DNA of 64,000 nucleotides from CAWCDJ01 sp963796485. GTDB lineage: Bacteria > Acidobacteriota > Terriglobia > Bryobacterales > Bryobacteraceae. The notes under the pieces were generated by a model, which saw only the letters and a list, made by a program, of their open reading frames with translations, ran no database searches and had not been told where the DNA came from. The stretch is taken from positions 372,001 through 436,000 of the forward strand of contig CAWCLV010000004.1 of the NCBI GenBank assembly GCA_963796485.1, in the 5' to 3' direction. Each line of letters opens with the position of its first letter. Position 1 is the first letter of the stretch. Shown here piece after piece: positions 44,223 to 53,132 of this stretch. Position numbers and translations under genes: made by a program.

Positions 44223-45549
44223 GGCTCTCCTGTGCGGCTGTCGGGACCAGGAGCCGGACCCTGGCTCCCCGGCCCGCATGCCCCTCGATCTCGAGATGTC
44301 CTTTTACGAGTTCGGCCCGCTCGCGCATGGAAATCAGGCCCATTCCCTTCCCCTCGGCAGCGTCGAACCCCACTCCCTCGTCTTCCACTTCGAGCACCAC
44401 CGCTTCCGGCAAATAGCGCAGACGCACGGCTGCCCGCTTGGATTTGGAATGCTTCGCGACGTTGTTCAAGGCTTCCTGCATGACCCGGTAGAGATGAATG
44501 GTCACCCCGCGGTCCAGTTCACGTACCGTTCCGGACTTCTCAAATTGTATGGTAATCCCGGTCTGCTTTTCGAAGGCCGGCAAATACTGATCCACCGCGC
44601 TCTCCAGTCCGATCTCGTCGAGGATCACGGGATGCAGGGCGTGAGAGAGGGTGCGAACCTTTTCGAGCGTCGTCTGGACGATCTCCTGCACCTCGCGGAG
44701 ATCGGCGCGCAGAGACTCGGGATCCTGCGACAGCCTGCGGCCCGTCCGCTGGAGCATCGTGCCGATGGCCGTCAGGATCTGGCCGAAATCGTCGTGAAGT
44801 TCGCGGGAAATGGAGCGGAACGCGCTCTCCTGCATCGAGATCAACTGGCGCGCGAGTTCGCTGCGCCGCTCGGATTGCGCGGCCTCCTCCAGGAACAGCC
44901 GCCGGTTGTACTGCACCAGGTAGAGGCTGGTGAAAAGGATCAACACCAGCATGGCCGCCACGAAGACGTAGAGGTTGCGCGCGGCGCCGGTATAGACTGC
45001 CTGTACGCTGGCGGCGGCTTCCTGCTCGGTTTCGTTGTTCTGGACCAGCAACCGCGCCACCGCCGTGGTCAGGGCCTCCTGCCGCGCCTCGAGCGACAGC
45101 CGGATCAGCGACCGCGCCTCGGTCTCCTGCCCCTGTTGCGCCATCGCAAACATACGATCCACCGCGTCCCAGAGTTGTGCGACGGAGGTCTTGATGTAGG
45201 TCCGCTGCTCCGTGTCGCCGCCGGCGGAAAACAAAGCGGTCTCCCGGGCAATCGCGTCGTCGAGATCGGTCCGGATCCGCTGCATCTGCGATTTCCACGC
45301 GGTGAGCGGATAGGGCTCCGTACCCTCCGTCATGTCGCGCATCGCCAGGGCCAGGGAGTTGAGGTCGTTCTGGATGCGCAACAGCAGCAGGGAATCGGCA
45401 CGGTTTCGGTCGATGGTATCGGCCTGGAGATGTTCCAGGCTGCGCAACTGCACAACCGTGAACCCCGAATAGAGCCCCACGGCCGTCAGCGTAATCGCCA
45501 GCCCTGCAAGCAACCGGGTTGTGGGTGATCTTCCCTGTGAAAGGCGCAT
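44209..45549 (-). CDS. Sensor histidine kinase (HisKA_3, NarX-like)
   Basis: 446 residues. Two membrane helices (residues about 12-33 and 190-212) enclose an about 155-residue periplasmic helical sensor region. The phospho-acceptor His is H252 in SRELHDDFGQ (HisKA_3 type), and the HATPase_c domain has ALNNVAKHSKSK and a VEDEGVGF / GMGLISMRERA nucleotide site. First gene of the operon. Confidence 0.92.
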   Translation of the reverse strand: MRLSQGRSPTTRLLAGLAITLTAVGLYSGFTVVQLRSLEHLQADTIDRNRADSLLLLRIQNDLNSLALAMRDMTEGTEPYPLTAWKSQMQRIRTDLDDAIARETALFSAGGDTEQRTYIKTSVAQLWDAVDRMFAMAQQGQETEARSLIRLSLEARQEALTTAVARLLVQNNETEQEAAASVQAVYTGAARNLYVFVAAMLVLILFTSLYLVQYNRRLFLEEAAQSERRSELARQLISMQESAFRSISRELHDDFGQILTAIGTMLQRTGRRLSQDPESLRADLREVQEIVQTTLEKVRTLSHALHPVILDEIGLESAVDQYLPAFEKQTGITIQFEKSGTVRELDRGVTIHLYRVMQEALNNVAKHSKSKRAAVRLRYLPEAVVLEVEDEGVGFDAAEGKGMGLISMRERAELVKGHLEIEGHAGRGARVRLLVPTAAQESHAGA

Positions 45550-45588
45550 AACGGAAGGGCCCGTGGGTCCTCTAATATATTCCTATTA

Positions 45589-45616
45589 TTGCTGGATTTC
45601 TCTCCTGAGATATATC
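45589..45616 (+). promoter_or_regulatory. Putative promoter upstream of the TPR/FG-GAP gene
   Basis: TTGCTG (45589-45594) and TATATC (45611-45616), spacer 16 bp, in the 110-bp AT-richer gap between the divergent kinase and the TPR/FG-GAP gene. Each box is a partial match only. The gap probably holds promoters for both directions. Confidence 0.35.
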
Positions 45617-45659
45617 CTGTCAGACATTCCGAGCCGCCGCCGGTGCACACTAGAGGGAT

Positions 45660-48600
45660 ATGGGTAATCGTCTGCAGCGTTTGATCTGGATCTCTGCGGC
45701 AGTGTCTGGTTCCGTCGCGCTGGTCCTGTTTGCGCAAAGCGCCAGGCGCGACGACGCGGAGTTGTGGCGCCACCGCAATCTGGGCAAGGCGTTCTACGAG
45801 AACCCCACCACGCAGGCGCAGGCGGTTACGGAGTTCCGCAAGGCGCTGGACATCGCCCCCGATTCCGTCCGCGAGATCGTGAACTACGGGCTCGCCCTGC
45901 TGCGCGCGGGAGACGCGAAGACCGGAATCGCCGAGTTGCAGAAGGCGCAGAAACTCGATCCGAAGCTGCCGCACACTTGGTTTAACCTCGGGATCACCTA
46001 TAAAAACCAGGGCGACCTCGATGCCGCCCTCGTGCAGTTCCGGGAGATGGCGCGCCTGGTGCCCAATGAGCCCGCCACGCACTACCAGATGGGCACGATC
46101 CTCAAGGCCCAGGGCAACCCGCAGGCCGCCCTCAAGCAGTTCGAGATCGCGCGCGATCTCGACCCCTTGCTCGCCGCTCCGCACTTTCAGCTTTTCGGAA
46201 TGTACCGGCAGATGCAGCGCCCGGCGGATGCCGCGAAAGAGCTTCGCGTGTTCCAGCAGTTGAAAAAATCGCAGGAGGGCGCCGCCGTCCCGGAAGACAT
46301 GGCCTGGAGCTGGTACGCCGAGATTTACGATCCGGCGGACGCCTTGCCCGCCGCAAGTCCCGCGCCGCCGGTCTACCGCAGCCAGCGCCTTGGCGAGAAA
46401 TTCACGGGCGCCGTCGCGCTCAGCCTCGATGGCGGACCCCGCGCCAGCCTGATCGCATGGTCGCCCGCGCGCGTCGCCGTGTTCCGCAATGGTGCAACAC
46501 CGGTGACGGATTCCGGCCTCGAGGGCTTGCGCGATGTAGTCTCCATCGCTCCCGGCGATTTCGATAACGACGGCTTTCCGGATCTCGCCGTGCTCACCAC
46601 GCAGCGCGCGATGCTGTATCGAAACGTCAACGGAAAATTCAAGAAGCAGGCCGACCTCGCCGCGGGCTCGTTCCGCCAGGCAGTCTGGCTCGACTACGAT
46701 CACGATTACGATCTCGACCTCTTCCTTTTCGGCGACAATTCCAAACTGCTTCGGAATAACGGCCAGGCAGGATTCGGCGATGAGACCGCGCGCTTTCCGT
46801 TCGCCGCCGGACACGCCTTGACCGCCGTCCCGTTCGATCTCGAACCGGATACGCCGGGTTTCGACCTCGTGGCTTCCTACCAGAACCGCGCCGGTGTTCT
46901 CTACCGCGACCGTCTGGCGGGGAACTACCAGGCGATCGACCTGAAAGAGTTGCCCGCGGGATCGGCGCTCCTGCCGGCTGAGGACCTCAACCATGACGGC
47001 CGCACCGATCTGGCCGCCGAACCGCCGCTCGTCCTGCTGAACCACGCCGGCGGCTTCCAGCCTGCGCCCGCCGCGAAACTCCCCGCCGCGGTTTCGGCCG
47101 ATTTCGAAGGCAACGGGCGGCTCGACCGCATCTCGCTCGCGGGTGACGGCACACTGAGCGTCGATCGCGACGTGACACCCGACTACGGCAACTGGATCGA
47201 GATCGCACTCAAGGGCGTGAAGAACCTGAAGTCCCCGATCGGCGCCAAAGTCGAGGTGAAATCCGGAACGAGCTATCAGAAACAGACCTGGGCCGGGCTT
47301 CCGCTGGTTTTCCGGCTGGGCAGCCGGACGCAGGTGGATACCGTCCGCATCACCTGGCCGAACGGCCTGATCCAGAACGAAATGAACCAGCCCATCAATA
47401 AGCTGGTGACCATTGAGGAAGCGCAGCGGCTTTCCGGCTCGTGCCCCATGATCTTCACCTGGAACGGCAAGCGCTACCAGTTCATCACCGACGTGCTCGG
47501 TGTCGCTCCGCTGGGCGCCAGTTCGGGCGACGGCCGTTATTTCCCGGTCGATCACGACGAGTACGTCTCGATTCCCGGCGAAGCGCTTCAGGAACGCGAC
47601 GGCGGGTATGACGTCCGGATCACGGAGGAACTGCACGAGGTCTCCTACATCGACCAGGTGCGGCTACAGGCCGTGGACCATCCGGCGAACATCGGGATCG
47701 TCACCAACGAGAAGTTCAAATCGCCGCCGTTCCCCGAGTTCCGCCTGTTCGGCGTGGATCGCCCCGTGTATCCCGTATCCGCCCGCGATCAGAAGGGGGC
47801 GGATGTCCTGCCCGCTCTGCTGCACCGCGATGCGAAGTACCCCGATTCGTTCCGGCGCGATGCCGCCGGCGTCGCGGAGTCCCACACGCTCGATCTGGAT
47901 TTCGGGAAAGCCGCACCCGGAAACCACGCCGCGCTGGTTCTCTACGGATGGGTCGATTGGGCGGACGGCAGCACCTTCCTCTCCGCGATGGAGGCGCACA
48001 AGGACCTGACCTTCCCATACCTCCAGGTCAAGGATGCCGCCGGAAATTGGAAGACGGTGGTCGAAGACATGGGGATCCCTTCCGGCAAGCCCAAGCCGAT
48101 GGCGGTGGATCTGAGCGGGAAGTTTCTCTCCGCGTCGCGCGAAGTCCGCATCGTGACCAACCTGTGCGTGTACTGGGACGAGGCATTCCTGGTCGAAAAC
48201 GATGCGCCGCCACCGGCACGCCTGACCACGCTTCCCTCGCTTGCCGGCGACCTGCATTTCCGCGGCTTCTCGCGCCCGACCATCGACCCGCAGCGGAAAC
48301 AGCCGGAACAGTTCGACTATCAGACCGTGAGCTTCACCTCGTCGTGGAACCCGACTTCCGGCAAGTACACCCGCTACGGCGACGTGAACACGCTTCTGCA
48401 GGAACCGGACGATCGCATGGTACTGATGGGCTCGGGCGACGAAATCCGTCTGCGCTTCGACGCCCGGAACCTGCCGCCGTTGCCGGCCGGGTGGAAGCGC
48501 GATTTTCTGCTTCTGGTGGATGGCTGGGCCAAAGACGCGGACGCGAACACGGCCTTTTCCCAAACCGTACTGCCGCTGCCCTTCCACGGAATGAGCAGCT

Positions 48601-48731
48601 ATCCTTATCCCGCGGGCGAGCACTATCCGCAGGACAGACTTCACGAGGAATACCAGCGCCAATACAATACGCGCCCGGCCCTGAGACTGATCCGGTCTCT
48701 TGCGCCAACCGGGCCTGAAACGACCCCATGA
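45660..48731 (+). CDS. Exported TPR--FG-GAP--ASPIC fusion protein
   Basis: 1023 residues. Signal segment (LIWISAAVSGSVALVLFA); TPR repeats at about 36-210 (LGITYKNQGDLDAALVQFREM, MGTILKAQGNPQAALKQFE); FG-GAP propeller at about 260-500 with D-x-D/N-x-D/N-G loops (DFDNDGFPD, DYDHDYDLD, DLNHDGRTD); the ASPIC/UnbV segment (IEIALKGVKNLKSPIGAKVEV, FRLGSRTQVDTVRITWPNG); then an about 400-residue C-terminal beta domain beginning CPMIFTWNGKRYQFITD. Exported scaffold or adhesin is inferred. Coupled to the next gene by ATGA. Confidence 0.85.
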   Translation: MGNRLQRLIWISAAVSGSVALVLFAQSARRDDAELWRHRNLGKAFYENPTTQAQAVTEFRKALDIAPDSVREIVNYGLALLRAGDAKTGIAELQKAQKLDPKLPHTWFNLGITYKNQGDLDAALVQFREMARLVPNEPATHYQMGTILKAQGNPQAALKQFEIARDLDPLLAAPHFQLFGMYRQMQRPADAAKELRVFQQLKKSQEGAAVPEDMAWSWYAEIYDPADALPAASPAPPVYRSQRLGEKFTGAVALSLDGGPRASLIAWSPARVAVFRNGATPVTDSGLEGLRDVVSIAPGDFDNDGFPDLAVLTTQRAMLYRNVNGKFKKQADLAAGSFRQAVWLDYDHDYDLDLFLFGDNSKLLRNNGQAGFGDETARFPFAAGHALTAVPFDLEPDTPGFDLVASYQNRAGVLYRDRLAGNYQAIDLKELPAGSALLPAEDLNHDGRTDLAAEPPLVLLNHAGGFQPAPAAKLPAAVSADFEGNGRLDRISLAGDGTLSVDRDVTPDYGNWIEIALKGVKNLKSPIGAKVEVKSGTSYQKQTWAGLPLVFRLGSRTQVDTVRITWPNGLIQNEMNQPINKLVTIEEAQRLSGSCPMIFTWNGKRYQFITDVLGVAPLGASSGDGRYFPVDHDEYVSIPGEALQERDGGYDVRITEELHEVSYIDQVRLQAVDHPANIGIVTNEKFKSPPFPEFRLFGVDRPVYPVSARDQKGADVLPALLHRDAKYPDSFRRDAAGVAESHTLDLDFGKAAPGNHAALVLYGWVDWADGSTFLSAMEAHKDLTFPYLQVKDAAGNWKTVVEDMGIPSGKPKPMAVDLSGKFLSASREVRIVTNLCVYWDEAFLVENDAPPPARLTTLPSLAGDLHFRGFSRPTIDPQRKQPEQFDYQTVSFTSSWNPTSGKYTRYGDVNTLLQEPDDRMVLMGSGDEIRLRFDARNLPPLPAGWKRDFLLLVDGWAKDADANTAFSQTVLPLPFHGMSSYPYPAGEHYPQDRLHEEYQRQYNTRPALRLIRSLAPTGPETTP

Positions 48732-51451
48732 AACGATACGTCCCCTATGCCCTGGGTTTTCTGATCGTCAACAGCGCGTACCTGGCCGCATTCGCACAGG
48801 CCAGCATTTTTTATGAAGCCAACGTCCTGCTGCACCTCGGCGTGGGACTTCTGCTCGCCGGTTTGGCCATCCGCTGGGCGCCGCGCTACCCGCGCGAATG
48901 CGGCGCGTTCGTTGCCGCCGCAATTCCGGCGGTGTATCTCACGGTGGCCGGCAACACTTTGCAGCACCGGTGGGTGCTCTGGCTGCATATCGCGCTGGCA
49001 CTGACCGCGGTAGCGTTGATCGGTTGGCGCGTGTTCGGCGCCGGCCGCTACCGGGCGGCCTTTGCCGTGTGCGTCTCCCTAATGGTGCTGCTGCCCGCAA
49101 CCGCCGCGCTCTGGCGCACGGTGCGGCCCGACCCCGACAACTTCATCGTGAACCCGGTCAGCCCGCCGCTTTCGATGGACCGGGAAGGCGCAGGCGCACA
49201 GTCGCCGTTCGCGCCCTCCTCGGCGCAGACCAACACCGGGAAGATCATCCCTTCGAACTTCTTCATGGATTCGGAAACCTGCGGCCAGTGCCACAAGGAT
49301 ATCTACGAACAGTGGAAAAGCTCGATGCACCACTTCGCGTCGTTCAATAACCAGTTCTACCGGAAAGCCATCGAGTACATGCAGGACACCGTCGGGACAC
49401 GGCCGAGTAAGTGGTGCGCCGGGTGCCACGATCACGCCGTTTTCTTCAACGGACGCTTCGACCGGCCGATCAAGGAACAGATCGACACGGAGGAGGCTCA
49501 CGCGGGCCTGGGCTGCATGTCGTGCCACGCCATCGTGCACGTGGATAGCAGCATGGGGAACGGAGATTTCCGGGTGGAGTATCCGCCGCTGCATGAGCTC
49601 GCCTCGAGCCACAATCGCGTGATCCGCGCGGCGGATTATTTCCTGACGTACCTGAACCCCAAGCCGCACAAAGCGACCTTCCTCAAGCCGTTCATGACCC
49701 GGCAGTCGTCCGAGTTCTGTTCCGCGTGCCACAAGGTCCACCTGGATGTCCCGGTGAACGATTACCGCTGGCTGCGCGGCTTCAACGAGTACGATAACTG
49801 GCAGGCGAGCGGTGTCTCGGGGCAGGGTGCGCGGTCGTTCTACTATCCGGCGAAAAGCCAGGCATGCGCCGATTGCCACATGCCGCTGATCAACTCGCAG
49901 GATCCGGGAAACCACGACGGCAAGGTGCACTCGCACCGCTTCGCCGCGGCCAACACGGCTGTCCCGTATGCCAACCAGGACGCCGCGCAGCTCAAAGCGA
50001 CGGAAGACTTTCTGAAGTCGGGCTTTGTTTCCGTGGATATCTTTGCCGCGTCTCCGGCGGGCGGCCGTAAAGGGACGGAGATGCCGCGGCGCAGCGACAC
50101 CGTTCAGGCCAGTTCCACGTTCGCGGTGGGCGAGGAAGCGGAGCAGTCCGGCGCAGCCGTGATTCGCGATGTGGGCAAGGTCGCGGCGCCGATCGAAACC
50201 GCCACGCTTGAGCCGGGCAGCACCGTGCGGGTGGACGTCGTGGTGCGCACGCGCAAGGTCGGGCACTTCTTCCCCGGCGGCACGGTGGACGCGTTCGACA
50301 CCTGGCTCGAACTGCAGGCGAAGGACGCCGACGGCCGCCTGATCTTCTGGAGCGGCGACGTCACCGGCAACGGCAAGGGACCGGTGGAGCCGGGAGCGCA
50401 TTTCTATAAGTCGTACCAGCTCGACGCCCAGGGGAACCCGATCAACAAGCGCAACGCGTGGCAGGCGCGCAGCCTGCTGTATGTCCGGCTGATCCCGCCC
50501 GGCGCCGCCGACGTGGCGCATTACCTGGTGAAGGTGCCTAAGCAGGCGCGCGGCCCGATTCGCTTCCTCGCCAAGCTGAATTACCGCAAATTCGCGTGGT
50601 ACTACACGCAGTTCGCCTATGCCGGAGTGCCGAAACCGGGGCAGGACCGTTCGCTCATCGGTCCCGATCACAACGGGCTGGAATACGACTTCGATCCGCG
50701 AGCGGTTCCCGCCAATGTGTCCGGGAACGTGCGCGGATGCATCCCGGACTTCCCCATTGTCACGCTGGCGAAATCCGAAGTGTCGATTCCGCTCGGGCAC
50801 CCTGACTGGACGCCCGTGGTTCGCAAGCAGGACCGCGAACGGTGGAACGATTGGGGCATCGGCCTGCTGCTTCAGGGCGACCTCAAAGGCGCGGAGTACG
50901 CGTTTCAGAAAGTCACGGAAGCCGAGCCCGGCTACGCCGACGGATGGCTGAACGTGGCCAGGGCGCTGGTCCAGGAAGGCGAAACCGACGCCGCCAAACC
51001 GTACCTTGCGAAAGCCGAGGCGATCGCTCCGCAGTTCGGCCGCATCTGGTTTTTCAAAGCGGCGGTGCAGAAGGCCGACGGCGATTACGACGGTGCGCTG
51101 CAATCGCTCGAGCGCGTCCGCGGGCAGTACCCGAGGGACCGGGTGGTGCTGAACCAGATCGCCCGCATTCTCTTTCTCAAGCGCCGCTATGGCCAGGCGG
51201 TGGATGCACTGAAGCAGGTAGCGGGCGTAGACCCCGAGGATGTGCAGATGCACTATACCTGGATGCTGTGCGCGCGCGGCCTGGGCGATACCGCGGCCGC
51301 CACCCGCGAAGAGAAGCTGTTCCGCCGCTTTAAGGCCGAAGAATCGTCGCAGTCCATCACGGCCCTAAGGCGCGCCGTGAGCCCCGAAGACAACAACGAG
51401 CGGCAGCCGATCCACGATCACGAGAGCGCCGTACCCGGGGATTTCCGATGA
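48728..51451 (+). CDS. Membrane-anchored pentahaem cytochrome c--TPR fusion protein
   Basis: 907 residues. About four N-terminal membrane helices (1-130). A cytochrome c554-like region carries five CXXCH motifs: CGQCH, CAGCH, CMSCH, CSACH, CADCH, between about residues 185 and 385. A beta-rich domain (HFFPGGTVDAFDTWLEL) follows, then C-terminal TPR-like helices (GLLLQGDLKGAEYAFQKVTE, ALQSLERVRGQYPRDRVVLN). Electron transfer at the periplasmic side of the membrane is inferred from haem count and anchors. Start and stop overlap neighbours by 4 bp each. Confidence 0.85.
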   Translation: MKRYVPYALGFLIVNSAYLAAFAQASIFYEANVLLHLGVGLLLAGLAIRWAPRYPRECGAFVAAAIPAVYLTVAGNTLQHRWVLWLHIALALTAVALIGWRVFGAGRYRAAFAVCVSLMVLLPATAALWRTVRPDPDNFIVNPVSPPLSMDREGAGAQSPFAPSSAQTNTGKIIPSNFFMDSETCGQCHKDIYEQWKSSMHHFASFNNQFYRKAIEYMQDTVGTRPSKWCAGCHDHAVFFNGRFDRPIKEQIDTEEAHAGLGCMSCHAIVHVDSSMGNGDFRVEYPPLHELASSHNRVIRAADYFLTYLNPKPHKATFLKPFMTRQSSEFCSACHKVHLDVPVNDYRWLRGFNEYDNWQASGVSGQGARSFYYPAKSQACADCHMPLINSQDPGNHDGKVHSHRFAAANTAVPYANQDAAQLKATEDFLKSGFVSVDIFAASPAGGRKGTEMPRRSDTVQASSTFAVGEEAEQSGAAVIRDVGKVAAPIETATLEPGSTVRVDVVVRTRKVGHFFPGGTVDAFDTWLELQAKDADGRLIFWSGDVTGNGKGPVEPGAHFYKSYQLDAQGNPINKRNAWQARSLLYVRLIPPGAADVAHYLVKVPKQARGPIRFLAKLNYRKFAWYYTQFAYAGVPKPGQDRSLIGPDHNGLEYDFDPRAVPANVSGNVRGCIPDFPIVTLAKSEVSIPLGHPDWTPVVRKQDRERWNDWGIGLLLQGDLKGAEYAFQKVTEAEPGYADGWLNVARALVQEGETDAAKPYLAKAEAIAPQFGRIWFFKAAVQKADGDYDGALQSLERVRGQYPRDRVVLNQIARILFLKRRYGQAVDALKQVAGVDPEDVQMHYTWMLCARGLGDTAAATREEKLFRRFKAEESSQSITALRRAVSPEDNNERQPIHDHESAVPGDFR

Positions 51452-53106
51452 CAATCCGGCACCTTGCCCTTGCCACGCCAACAATCTGCGCCGCACTGAT
51501 CGCGGCCACGCTGCCCTCCACGCCCATTCAGTTCACCGACGTGACCGCCCGCGCTGGCATCCATTTCACGCACAACGCGGGACGCGCGGGCAAGAAGTAC
51601 CTCCCGGAAACGCTCGGGGCCGGATGCGCGTTCTTCGATGCCGATGGAGACGGCTGGCCGGATATCCTGCTGATCAACAGCAAGGACTGGACCCCGCGCG
51701 GCCGCAAAACCATCGCCGCACTCTATCGCAACAATCACAACGGCACGTTCACAAACATCACCGCAGGCAGCGGCCTGGATATCGAAATGTACGGGCTTGG
51801 AGTCGCCATCGCCGATTACGATAACGACGGCCGTGACGACGTCTACATCACGGCGCTGGGCGGCGACCACCTGTTCCACAACGAAGGCAACGGGAAGTTC
51901 CGCGACGTCACCCGCGACTCCGGCATCCACAACGCGAGTTTCGGAACCAGCGCCGCCTGGTTCGACTACGACCGCGACGGCAAGCTCGACCTGTTCGTCG
52001 CCAACTACGTGCAGTGGGACCCGGCGCACGACCTTTCGTGCTCTCTGGATGGGTCTACAAAGTCGTACTGCACCCCCGAATCCTACAAGGGCACGGCATC
52101 CCGGCTCTACCACAATCTGGGCAACGGCAAGTTTGAAGAAGTCGCGGCCAAGGCAGGGCTTGGCGATCCCACGAGTAAGTCGCTCGGTGTGACGGTGCTC
52201 GACTACAACGGCGACGGCTGGCCCGACCTCTTCGTGTCAAACGACACGCAGCCGAACAAGCTCTACCGCAACAACCGCAACGGCACCTTCACCGAAGAAG
52301 GCATGACCGCCGGAGTGGCATACGGCGAGGATGGCGTGGCCCGCGGCGCGATGGGCGTGGACGCCGGCGATTACGACGGCAGCGGCCGCCCGGCCCTGCT
52401 GGTGGGAAACTTTTCGAACCAGATGCTGGGCCTATATCACAACGAGGGCAACGGGCTGTTCGTGGACGAGGCGCCCACCTCCACCGTCGGCCGTGCCAGC
52501 CTGTTGACCTTGGCGTTCGGCGTGTTCTTCTTCGATTACGATCTCGACGGCCGTCCGGACATCCTGGCCGCCAACGGCCACATCGAAGACGAGATCGGCC
52601 GGGTGCAGCCCAAGGTGAGTTACCGCGAAGCGCCGCTGCTGTTCCGCAATCTGGGCGGGCGGAAGTTCGAGAACGTCTCGAAGACGGTCGGCGCGGATTT
52701 CACCCGCCCCATGGTGGCGCGGGGCGCCGCGTACGCCGATTTCGATCGCGACGGCGACCTCGACGTGCTGATCTCGACCAACAACGGCCCGGCGTATCTC
52801 TTCCGGAACGACGGCGGAAACCGGAACCACTGGCTTTGCCTGCGGCTGGTGGGGTCGAAATCGAACCGGGACGGTATCGGCGCCGTGGTGCGGGTGACCG
52901 GCCCTTCGGGCAAGCAGTGGAACATGGTCCGCAGCGGCTCCAGTTACTGCTCGCAGAGCGACCTCGCGCTGACCTTCGGGCTGGGCACAGACAACGCCGC
53001 GACCGTCGAGATCGACTGGCCCAGCGGCACGAAACAGCAACTGGGAAAGGTCATCGCCAACCAGTTCCTCAAAGTGGACGAATCGCGCGGCATCCTCGGG
53101 CACTAA
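51448..53106 (+). CDS. Exported CRTAC1-type FG-GAP/ASPIC-UnbV protein
   Basis: 552 residues. Signal peptide (1-20), FG-GAP repeats with DADGDGWPD, DYDNDGRDD, DYDRDGKLD, DYNGDGWPD, DYDLDGRPD and DFDRDGDLD, and a C-terminal ASPIC domain (SKSNRDGIGAVVRVTG and RSGSSYCSQSDLALTFGLG). Close in length and order to the 41944 paralogue. Third gene of the plus-strand operon, coupled to the cytochrome gene. Confidence 0.87.
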   Translation: MTIRHLALATPTICAALIAATLPSTPIQFTDVTARAGIHFTHNAGRAGKKYLPETLGAGCAFFDADGDGWPDILLINSKDWTPRGRKTIAALYRNNHNGTFTNITAGSGLDIEMYGLGVAIADYDNDGRDDVYITALGGDHLFHNEGNGKFRDVTRDSGIHNASFGTSAAWFDYDRDGKLDLFVANYVQWDPAHDLSCSLDGSTKSYCTPESYKGTASRLYHNLGNGKFEEVAAKAGLGDPTSKSLGVTVLDYNGDGWPDLFVSNDTQPNKLYRNNRNGTFTEEGMTAGVAYGEDGVARGAMGVDAGDYDGSGRPALLVGNFSNQMLGLYHNEGNGLFVDEAPTSTVGRASLLTLAFGVFFFDYDLDGRPDILAANGHIEDEIGRVQPKVSYREAPLLFRNLGGRKFENVSKTVGADFTRPMVARGAAYADFDRDGDLDVLISTNNGPAYLFRNDGGNRNHWLCLRLVGSKSNRDGIGAVVRVTGPSGKQWNMVRSGSSYCSQSDLALTFGLGTDNAATVEIDWPSGTKQQLGKVIANQFLKVDESRGILGH

Positions 53107-53132
53107 TGCCATCATGTTAAAAATAGGAAATT

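Noticed and set aside
45486..47636. Minus-strand open frame of 716 codons.
   Set aside because: Antisense to the TPR/FG-GAP fusion gene; no recognisable domain.
49079..51253. Minus-strand open frame of 724 codons.
   Set aside because: Antisense to the pentahaem cytochrome gene; composition is typical of a shadow.
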